34,722 nucleotides of DNA, from assembly GCA_003240755.1 (NCBI GenBank), contig QFNF01000049.1:1-34722 (forward strand). Direction: 5' to 3'. Every line of letters begins with the position of its first letter. Position 1 is the stretch's first letter. Below the pieces are notes generated by a model. The model was given only the letters and a program-made list of their open reading frames with translations, was not told the origin of the DNA and searched no databases. Source of the DNA: Sphingomonas hengshuiensis (GTDB lineage: Bacteria > Pseudomonadota > Alphaproteobacteria > Sphingomonadales > Sphingomonadaceae). Made by a program: the position numbers and the translations under genes. This document shows, one piece after another, positions 10,733 to 18,200 of the stretch.

Positions 10733-13688
10733 ACCATTCGTCGCGACGCATCAACTGGTCATACTCGGCATAGGGGGCATATTCGGGAACCAGCTTGGCG
10801 ACGAACGGCGCGTCACCGGTCAGGAAACGGGCCACGGCGTCCTCGAAATGGCCCCTGGCGATGGCTACGAAATCATCGGCGACCACCCTGCCCTTCGACC
10901 CGTCGGCATTGACCGGGGAGGTCATCTTGCCGAACCGGTCGCCATCCTTGGTCAGCGACCAGTATTCGAACGCGGTGGCGGTCCCGCGAACGCCGGCGAA
11001 ACTGCCGCGTTCGGCCATCAGTCCCAGCAGCCCGAGCTGCAGGCTGTAGCCCGCCGCCACCGCCTTCGCGCTCGGCGCCTTGCCGGTCTTGTAGTCGATG
11101 ATGGCGAGGCTGCCATCCTGTGCGCGGTCGATGCGGTCGGCCTTGCCCGACAGTTCGACGCCGGCGATCTCCAGCCTGCCGTCGCATTCGACGCCCGCGA
11201 CGATCCGCCCCTCGGCCAGCTTCTCGTGCGTGAAGGCCGCGACCCAGTCGATCGCCTCGCGCAGCCTTGGCACCCACAGCGCGCGCAGCAGCGGGTGGGT
11301 GCGCGGGTCGTCGGACAGGGCCTGCAACCGGCGATGGAGTTTCGCCGGGTCCAGTCCGTCCTCGCGTGCCCAGCGTTCGAGGACGCCGTGCACCGCCGTC
11401 CCGCGCCACGCGGCGGTCGGATCGGCATCGACCGCGTCCATCGGCGACAGGCGCAGCATCCGCCGCGCGTAGAAGGCGTAGGGGTCGGCCTTCAGCCGGT
11501 CGACCTCCGTCACCGAAATGCGGCGCGGACGCAGCGCCACCGGCGGACGCGGGGCCGGACGCGCGGCGGCGGCATATTGTTCGGGCGTGTCGATCGCCCG
11601 TGCCCAGTCGCGCAGATGGCCGGCACGTTCCAGCCCGTCGTCCAGTGCCTGCAACCGCAGCCACAACCGCGAGGCGATGGTCGGCGCGGTCGCGTCGCGC
11701 GCGGCGCGGGTCAGGATCACGTCGCGCGCGCCGAGCGCTCCGGCAAAGTCGTGCGCGGCCAGACCGATCCGGCGTTCGAGCCCCGGCAGCTTCAGGTCGG
11801 CACGGATGCGCGGCGCGAGCCACGGGTCGGGCGACGGCAGCGCCGGCCAGACGCCTTCGTTCAGCCCGCCCAGGATCATCAGGTCCGCCGTCTGCAGCCG
11901 CGCTTCGAGCAGGCCGAGAATGGCGAGGCGCGGATGCGCGCCCTGGGGCGGGCGCACCGCAACCTCGTCGAGCAGGGTCCGCAGCAATGCCGGCAGGACC
12001 CGCGGGTCGATCACCGGCGGCCCGATCGCCGCCTGTTCCTCCAGCGCGGCGACCAGTTCGGCGGCGGCACGGCCTTCGGGGCGGCTCCATGCGGCGTCCC
12101 CGGCAAGGTCGCTCGCGGTTTCCCGCAGCAGCGCCAGCAACGGGGCCAGCGGTTGCGGCCCGGCGGCGAAGGCGTCGGCCAGCGGCGTCAACAAAGGGCA
12201 CGCCATGTCCCAGAACGCCTGCGCCGCAGACCGGATCGCGGCGTCGCGCGGTTCGCCCTCGCGCAGATGCCGGTCGATCCCCGCCAGCCCCGGCGCCGGT
12301 CGCGGCCCCCTGAGCGCCCGGTCGAGGCGACGGACACCGTCGAGCCACACGACCCGCGCCTCCGCCTCGCCGCTCCTGACCAGAGGATGCTTGAGCAGCG
12401 CCAACAGGGCGACCGGCGCGAATCCCTGCGCCGCCGTCTCGACCAGCGCCAGCAACAGCGTGCCCGGCGCCAGCAGCGACAGCGGCTGGCCGGCGGAATC
12501 GTCGACGGTCACGCCCCAGCGCGCCATATGCGCCGCGACCCGGCGGGCCAGCATCCGGTCGGGCGTGACCAGTGCCGCCGTCCGCCCGGGCGTTTCCAGC
12601 GCCTCGCGCAGCGCGATGGCGATCGCCTGCGCCTCCTCCCCCGGCGTCGCCAGTTCGACCATCCGCACGCCCGACAGGCGACGGTCGGCAGCGGGTACGT
12701 CGATCCAGTGGTGGGTGCGATCGGCAGGGCTCAGCGCGGTGGCGATCGCGCGGCTGCGCGTCGGGGTGGCGTCATGCTCGCTCGCCGCCTGCCAGCGGAC
12801 GAATTCGCGGCGGTGGACACCCATCCGGTCGAGCAGCAGCTTGAGGTGATATTGCGGATGGGTTTCGATCGACCGTCGCCGTCGGCCGGTGATCGGATCG
12901 GGATCGTGCGGCCCCAGCGACGCCCATTCGTCGTCGTCCATCGCGAGGTCGAGGCCCGGCAGGACCACCATCCCGCGCGGCAATCCGGCAACGCAGCGCT
13001 GGACACGCGCGATCGCCGGCGCATTGGTCGCGATCCCCGCCGCGCAGACGAATCCCCGGGGCGGCTCGGCGCTCCACCGCGCGCACAGACGTTGCAGCAG
13101 CCGCGTCCGCCGATCGGCCAGATCGATCCGCCCCAGCGCCGCCAGTTCGCCGGGCCAGCGATCGAGCACGATCCGGAACAGTTCGAGCGAACGCTCCCAA
13201 TGCGTCGACAGCGTTTCGTCGAGGTTGAGGTCGCGCAGCGCCGCCGGGGCGACTTCCTCGACCAGCAACTGGTCGAGTGTCGCGGCCAGATCGCCCGCCA
13301 GCCGCACCGCCTCCGCCGCGTCGACCGGGCGCCCGGCACGCTGGCGCTCCTCGCCGACCAGCCGGGCGAGGATCATCCGCCGGGCGAGCGGATCGATCGC
13401 AGGCGGTATGGCCACGGCATCGGCCGGGTCGGCAAAGCTGCCCGCGCCCTCGTCCAGTTCGGGATCGCCGATCGCGACGAGGCGCGGCAGCAGCAGTCCG
13501 CCGCCGCTGGCGCGCACGAACGCTTCCTGCACGGTGCGTTTCGCACGGTTGGTCGGGACCAGCACCATGCCCTGCGCAAGGCCGATCGGGTCCCCGCCGA
13601 ACCGGCGGATCAGGCCCACCGCCAGCGCATCGGCGAACGCCCGGTGGATCGGGATGGTATAGAGGCCGAGGCGTTTTGCCTCAGCCAT
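10719..13688 (-). CDS. addB: Double-strand break repair protein AddB
   Basis: AddB is the second subunit of the AddAB nuclease-helicase. The 989-residue product has the degenerate helicase-like N-terminal half of the family, including MVLVPTNRAKRTVQEAF near residue 45 and a long Ala/Leu/Arg-rich middle. Its C-terminal PD-(D/E)XK nuclease has LAIIDYKTGKAPS near residue 865, so both subunits carry a nuclease site. I see no Walker A in AddB, as expected for alphaproteobacterial members. The ATG at 13688 overlaps the murU stop by 8 bases and the stop overlaps addA by 14. The long open frames on the plus strand here are shadows. Confidence 0.95.
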   Translation of the reverse strand: MAEAKRLGLYTIPIHRAFADALAVGLIRRFGGDPIGLAQGMVLVPTNRAKRTVQEAFVRASGGGLLLPRLVAIGDPELDEGAGSFADPADAVAIPPAIDPLARRMILARLVGEERQRAGRPVDAAEAVRLAGDLAATLDQLLVEEVAPAALRDLNLDETLSTHWERSLELFRIVLDRWPGELAALGRIDLADRRTRLLQRLCARWSAEPPRGFVCAAGIATNAPAIARVQRCVAGLPRGMVVLPGLDLAMDDDEWASLGPHDPDPITGRRRRSIETHPQYHLKLLLDRMGVHRREFVRWQAASEHDATPTRSRAIATALSPADRTHHWIDVPAADRRLSGVRMVELATPGEEAQAIAIALREALETPGRTAALVTPDRMLARRVAAHMARWGVTVDDSAGQPLSLLAPGTLLLALVETAAQGFAPVALLALLKHPLVRSGEAEARVVWLDGVRRLDRALRGPRPAPGLAGIDRHLREGEPRDAAIRSAAQAFWDMACPLLTPLADAFAAGPQPLAPLLALLRETASDLAGDAAWSRPEGRAAAELVAALEEQAAIGPPVIDPRVLPALLRTLLDEVAVRPPQGAHPRLAILGLLEARLQTADLMILGGLNEGVWPALPSPDPWLAPRIRADLKLPGLERRIGLAAHDFAGALGARDVILTRAARDATAPTIASRLWLRLQALDDGLERAGHLRDWARAIDTPEQYAAAARPAPRPPVALRPRRISVTEVDRLKADPYAFYARRMLRLSPMDAVDADPTAAWRGTAVHGVLERWAREDGLDPAKLHRRLQALSDDPRTHPLLRALWVPRLREAIDWVAAFTHEKLAEGRIVAGVECDGRLEIAGVELSGKADRIDRAQDGSLAIIDYKTGKAPSAKAVAAGYSLQLGLLGLMAERGSFAGVRGTATAFEYWSLTKDGDRFGKMTSPVNADGSKGRVVADDFVAIARGHFEDAVARFLTGDAPFVAKLVPEYAPYAEYDQLMRRDEWYGRE

Positions 13689-14436
13689 CGGCGAGCACCG
13701 CTTCGGTCATGCCGATCGCGGCCGGCGTACCGACATCGAACCACAGCCCCTGATGCACGACGCCGTAAGCACGCCCCGCCTCAATCGCCCGGTTCCAGAA
13801 CAGGTTGGTCGAAAAGGCGCCTTCCGGCCAGTCGGCGATGACGCGCGGCGACAATATCTGCACGCCGGTGAACACGAACGGCGCCAACCGCCCCGGCTTG
13901 CGCCGCCCGGTGATCCGCCCCCGCGCGTCGATGTGGAAATCGCCCTGCCCGCGATGGCCATGCGCCAGCGCCTGCGGCACCAGCAGCAGCAGCGCATCCA
14001 TCTTCGCATCGTCCCACAGGCTGCTGAGCAACCGGATCGAATCGACCGGTCCGTCGACCCACAGATTGTCCGAATTGACGCAGACGAACGGCGCCTCGCC
14101 AATCAGCTCGCGCGCCTTGACCAGTCCGCCGCCGGTTTCCAGCAGCTTCGCGCGCTCGTCGGACACCGCGACCTCGATGCCCTTCACCCGGTGCTTCAGA
14201 TGCGCTTCCATCGCATCCGCCAGATAATGGACATTGACGACGGCGCGCCTGACGCCGGCCCCGCGCAGCCGGTCGAACACATGGTCGATCAACGGCTTGC
14301 CGGCGACCTCCACCAGCGGCTTGGGACGCATCGCGGTCAGCGGACGCATCCGCTTGCCCAGCCCCGCGGCCATCACCATCGCGGTTTCGGGTACCGCGGC
14401 GGTCGGATGGGGGCGGATCGAACGGAGCGTGGTCAT
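13681..14436 (-). CDS. murU: N-acetylmuramate-1-phosphate uridylyltransferase-like nucleotidyltransferase
   Basis: The product is 251 residues and belongs to the sugar-nucleotidyltransferase family. Residues 23-34 (AAGLGKRMRPLT) form the nucleotide-binding loop. PKPLVEVAGKPLI follows from residue 38, with the conserved Lys39, and VNSDNLW holds the metal-binding Asp. The gene immediately follows an AmgK-type kinase, with an ATGA overlap of 4 bases. That pairing is the known peptidoglycan-recycling pair of Pseudomonas and Caulobacter, in which MurU makes UDP-MurNAc from MurNAc-1-phosphate and UTP. The family is clear and the exact substrate is inferred from the neighbour. The ATG at 14436 is the start that gives the overlap, although the open frame extends further upstream. 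Confidence 0.88.
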   Translation of the reverse strand: MTTLRSIRPHPTAAVPETAMVMAAGLGKRMRPLTAMRPKPLVEVAGKPLIDHVFDRLRGAGVRRAVVNVHYLADAMEAHLKHRVKGIEVAVSDERAKLLETGGGLVKARELIGEAPFVCVNSDNLWVDGPVDSIRLLSSLWDDAKMDALLLLVPQALAHGHRGQGDFHIDARGRITGRRKPGRLAPFVFTGVQILSPRVIADWPEGAFSTNLFWNRAIEAGRAYGVVHQGLWFDVGTPAAIGMTEAVLADG

Positions 14437-15404
14437 GCGAGTTCCTGCGGATCGCCGCGCTTGTGCGGCGGGATGTTGAGGTCGAACCAGCGCGCGACGC
14501 CGGCCAGCGCCGGATGGCCGAGATCGCGTTCCAGATAGCGCCAGACGCGCGGGCACAGCGCGCCATATCGCAGCTTGCCGTCGCGCCGCCACAGCCGGGT
14601 GAAGATGCCGAGGATCTTCGCGTTCCGCTGCGCACCGAACAGGTGATAAGCGGCGTCGAACCCGTCGCCCACCCCGGTCGATTCGCGATAGCGAGCGAGC
14701 ATCGACGCCTCGACCACCGCCGGTACGTCGCGCCGCGCGTCCTGCAGCAAGGATACCAGGTCGTAGGCGGGATGCCCGGCCAGCGCGTCCTGGAAATCGA
14801 GCAGCCCCAGCCGCGTATCGTCGAGCAGCATCAGGTTTTCGGCATGATAGTCGCGCAGCACCGTGACGACCGGCATGTCGGGCAGCGCGTCGAACGCGGC
14901 GTTCCATGCCGCGCGATATCCCTCGGCATCGACCGACAGGCCCAGCGCGTCGCAATACCATTCGATCAGCAGGTCGGCTTCGCGCAGGATGAACGCGCGG
15001 TCATAGGGCGGGACCGGCGCCGCCTCGTGCCGCTGCAGGCGGAGCAACTGGTCGATCGCCGCGGCGTACAGGCGACCCTCGCTTTCCGGCGCCGCATCGA
15101 CGGTCTCGCGCATGCGCATGTCGCCGAAATCCTCCAGCAGCATGAAGCCGTTGTCGGGATCGTCGGCAAGGATCGCCGGGGCGGAGAAGCCGCGATCGAG
15201 CAGCCATGCCGCCATATGCGCGAACTTGCGCGTGTCCTCGGGCGGGGGTGCGTCCATCAGCACCGCGCTGCGCCCGACCTCGATCACGCGATAATAGCGG
15301 CGGAACGACGCATCGACCGCCAGCGGCAGGATTTCCGCATCGGCCCATCCGGCAGTGGCGAGAAAGGCGGATGCCGCATCGCGCGGGTTCAGGTCAGCGG
15401 CCAT
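14433..15404 (-). CDS. amgK: AmgK-type anomeric sugar kinase (MurNAc/GlcNAc kinase), APH fold
   Basis: The 323-residue product has the aminoglycoside-phosphotransferase fold. The N-lobe has ASFRRYYRV and the strand SAVLMDAPPPEDTRKF. The catalytic loop VLRDYHAENLML is near residue 185 and the metal-binding LLDFQDA near residue 203. The C-terminal region includes AQRNAKILGIFTRLWRRDGK, which I recall as typical of this subgroup rather than of antibiotic kinases. AmgK phosphorylates the anomeric hydroxyl of MurNAc (and GlcNAc), feeding MurU and bypassing de novo UDP-MurNAc synthesis. The neighbours tsaE (16-base overlap with the ATG at 15404) and murU (4-base overlap) match the alphaproteobacterial order. 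Annotation as a drug-resistance enzyme would be misleading. Confidence 0.88.
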   Translation of the reverse strand: MAADLNPRDAASAFLATAGWADAEILPLAVDASFRRYYRVIEVGRSAVLMDAPPPEDTRKFAHMAAWLLDRGFSAPAILADDPDNGFMLLEDFGDMRMRETVDAAPESEGRLYAAAIDQLLRLQRHEAAPVPPYDRAFILREADLLIEWYCDALGLSVDAEGYRAAWNAAFDALPDMPVVTVLRDYHAENLMLLDDTRLGLLDFQDALAGHPAYDLVSLLQDARRDVPAVVEASMLARYRESTGVGDGFDAAYHLFGAQRNAKILGIFTRLWRRDGKLRYGALCPRVWRYLERDLGHPALAGVARWFDLNIPPHKRGDPQELA

Positions 15405-15832
15405 CGGCTTTCCCAAGCGTCCGGCACCCGCGCTGTCAAGCGCCGCCCGCCCGCTTCGTCGAACGCCAGCGACAGCCAGAGCGCTTCGGGCCATGGATCG
15501 TCGCCCAGCCGTTCGGGCCATTCGACCAGCAGCGCGCCATCCTCCAGCGCATCGTCCAGTCCCAGCTCGCGTGCCTCGTCCGGATGCTCGATGCGGTAGA
15601 GGTCGACGTGCAGCACGCTCATGCGGATTTCGGGCGGGTCGTACGGCTGGACGATCGCGAAGCTCGGCGACGGCGCCTCGCCCGCCAGCCCCAGTGCCGC
15701 CAGAAGCCCGCGCGCAATGCTGGTCTTGCCGGCGCCCAGCGGTCCCGAAAGCGCGACCACGTCGCCCGCGCGCAGCACGGCGGCGATCCGCGCACCGAAC
15801 GCGTGCGCCGCGGCTTCGTCGGCCAGGTGCAT
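15389..15832 (-). CDS. tsaE: tRNA threonylcarbamoyladenosine biosynthesis ATPase TsaE
   Basis: TsaE is the small P-loop ATPase that works with TsaB and TsaD to make t6A37 in ANN-decoding tRNAs. The 147-residue product has a Walker A GPLGAGKT at 30-37, the SPSF motif, the HVDLYRIEHPDE stretch and VEWPERLG, all characteristic. The ATG at 15832 overlaps the divL stop as TGATG. A GTG one codon upstream is the alternative start. The coupling implies that ribosomes finishing divL restart here, so the divL frameshift might lower tsaE, amgK and murU expression if no internal promoter exists. Confidence 0.95.
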   Translation of the reverse strand: MHLADEAAAHAFGARIAAVLRAGDVVALSGPLGAGKTSIARGLLAALGLAGEAPSPSFAIVQPYDPPEIRMSVLHVDLYRIEHPDEARELGLDDALEDGALLVEWPERLGDDPWPEALWLSLAFDEAGGRRLTARVPDAWESRWPLT

Positions 15833-18053
15833 CACGGCTCGCGCGGCAGGTCGATCGTGACCAGCGTCCCCACGCCCTTTTCCGATACCAGTTCGATCGT
15901 GCCGCCATGCGCCTCGACCGCCTGCCGGGCGAGCGGAAGATCGAGGCTGAGCGCGCGTTCGCCGACCCGCGCCGCGCCCGCCTGCGCGAACCGGTCGAAC
16001 GCGCGGGCGACCGCGTCCTTCGACATGCCCGGGCCATCGTCCGACACGACGATCCGGGCGCGCTTCGTATCGCCATCGACATGCAGCAGCACGCGCCCGC
16101 CCGGTCGCAGCCCGCCGATCGCATGGTCGAGCAGATGGCCGACCGCCTGCCGCAGCCGCCGCGCATCGCCCAGCATCACCCCGGCGGATGGCGCGATCTC
16201 CACCGCCAGTTCGATGCCGCGCGCCGACGCCGCCGTCCGCGCGGCGTCGGCCGCCTCGCCGGCGATGATCTTCAGCGGCACGGTCGCCCGCGCGACCGGC
16301 GTCGTCTCGTTCGCGGTCAGGTCGAGCGTGTCGTCGATCAACCCGCCCAGCCGCTCGACCGATTCGAGGATGGCTTCGGTATAGCGTGCACCGTCATCGG
16401 TGAGCTTGCCGGCATATCCCGCCTGCAGCATCTCGGCGAACCCCTTGATGGAGGTCAGCGGCGTGCGCAGTTCGTAGCTCATCGACGCGACGAACGCGGT
16501 CTTGACCCGGTCCGCCGCTTCCAGCGCCTCGTTGCGGTCGCGCAGCGCCTGCTCCATCCGCCGGCTGTCGGAGATGTCGAGCATCGTCAGCAACGCGTTG
16601 CCATCGGGCAGCGGCACCGCCCCGAACTCGTAATGCCGCCCGTCCGCCATCGCGAAGCGGCCCGACCGCTGCATCCGCTGCTGCGTGGCGAAGCGCACCA
16701 GCTCGGGGATCAGCGTCGCCCGGCCGGGGTTGGCGAGGCTGTCGGCGACGCGTTCGGCCAGCGCATCGACCCGTGGATGCCCGTCGAGAAACGCATCGTC
16801 GAGGCCCCAGACCTGCCGGAACTTCGCGTTCCATATCTGTAGCCGCCCGTCCGCCGCGAACACGCCCAGCGCCTCGAACAGATTGTCGAACGTCGCGGTG
16901 CGCACGCGCAACAGCGTGTCGCGCGCGCTGGCCAGTTGCACCTGTTCGGTGCGATCCTCGAAGATCAGCAGCAGCCCGCCTTCGGGCAGCGGCTGCGCCA
17001 CGACGCGCAGATGCGTACCGCCGGGCAGATGCCATTGTTCCTCGATCGCACCCTCGGCCGCGCGGAACCAGTCGCGCCGCTCCGCCTTCCATCCCGGAAA
17101 GTCGCGGACTTCGGGCAGCCGCTTCGCCTCGCGCATGCGGTCGAGCACCCGGTCGAATTCGGGGCGGTCGGCCAGCCATTCGGGCTTCATCGCAAAGGTG
17201 CGGCCGAACGGCTGGTTGTAGAAGACGAGCGTCCCCCGTCGCGCAGCGGCATGTCGTGGACGCGCAGCATGCGCCGTTCGCCGCCGATCGTCGCCGGCAT
17301 CGCCGCCGCCTGCGGCTGGCCGGTGTCGCGCGCGATCGACGCGCTGGCCAGCGGCCCGCCCATGCCGACGCCCTCGACAAGCTCGATCTGCCGGGCGATC
17401 ACCGCCGCCGCGTCGTCGGCATCGACCGCGCGGACATAGGCGGTGTTGACCATCGCCAGCCGCAACGTGTCGTCGCGATACCACATCGGCATCGGCGCCG
17501 CCTCGATCAGGCTCGACAATGCCTCGAACGCGGCGCGATATTCCTCGGCCTCCGCGCCCAGCGTCGCGATCTCGTCATGGAATTCGGTCGCGTCAAAGAA
17601 CCAGACAAGCACCCCGCCCGGCGTGTTGAGCGCCGCGGGCGCCCGCTCGCCGATCGCGAACAGCGACCGCGCCGACCCCGTGGCGCGTACGACGGTGCGG
17701 AACGGCTTGCCCCCGCGCATCGCGGCGTTGACCGCATCGATCAACCGGTCGGCGCTGCCGGGCTCCAGCCCGCTGTCGGGATCGCCCAGATCGGCGAGCG
17801 TCACCGGCGCCTCGACCCGACCCAGCCGATCGACCAGCGGGCGATCCAGCGACAACCGTCCATCGGCGCGCACCACCATCGCCAGCGCAGGCGACGCGGC
17901 CAGCGTGGAACGCAGCGATTCGAACGACGCGGCATCGGCCAGCACCTGCCGCCGCGCGGCGATGCCGACGTACAGCATCCAGCCGCCGGCACCGACCAGC
18001 AGCGCCAGCACGACACCGGAAAGGATCGCAGCCATGAGGGAAACGGTAATCAA
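15832..18053 (-). pseudogene. divL: DivL-like PAS sensor pseudokinase, reading frame interrupted
   Basis: Two frames together look like one DivL-type sensor of about 740 residues. The N-terminal frame (stop at 17187) has a membrane segment (AAILSGVVLALLVGAGGWML) and a PAS-like region ending MLRVHDMPLRDGG. The C-terminal frame resumes at TLVFYNQPFGRTF, with another PAS and the kinase-like core. The frames meet at five Cs (17233-17237; Gs in the mRNA), and one extra G would join them. The H-box reads SYELRTPL, with Tyr (codon 16474-16476) instead of His as in Caulobacter DivL. The N-box is HLLDHAI without Asn and the G2 box is ALSLDL instead of GLGL, so ATP turnover is unlikely. The TTG at 18053 has a GAGG 7 bases upstream; the ATG at 18035 is an alternative. 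Sequencing error, true lesion and slippage are all possible. Confidence 0.75.
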
Positions 18054-18125
18054 GCGAACGCCTCGCGAGGGAACGGAAGGACGGCGGGGGTGGGCACATC
18101 CCTGCCTAGTCGCTGCGGGCCATAT

Positions 18126-18157
18126 AAAAAAGGGGCAGCGCCGGATGGCGCCGCCCC
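18126..18157 (-). terminator. Rho-independent terminator after the TonB-dependent receptor
   Basis: On the minus strand GGGGCGGCGCC (18157-18147) pairs with GGCGCTGCCCC (18142-18132) around a 4-base loop, with one wobble. Six Ts follow (18131-18126). It lies 43 bases after the receptor stop and separates it from divL. Confidence 0.92.
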
Positions 18158-18200
18158 TTCGTCGCAATCGGGGCGGCGACCCGCCCCGATCGTCCGACGA

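Noticed and set aside
9170..13841. Long plus-strand open frames opposite addA and addB (580 and 1253 codons)
   Set aside because: They are composition shadows: Arg/Gln/Pro-rich, without domains, and exactly antisense to full-length AddA and AddB.
14433..15404. Aminoglycoside-resistance kinase
   Set aside because: The fold is shared, but the sequence subgroup and the adjacent murU point to AmgK-type sugar kinase.
17180..17490. Two separate genes instead of one broken divL-like gene
   Set aside because: The downstream frame has no plausible start before the YNQPF region and opens with shadow-type sequence. The two products join at one point to give a single sensor layout.
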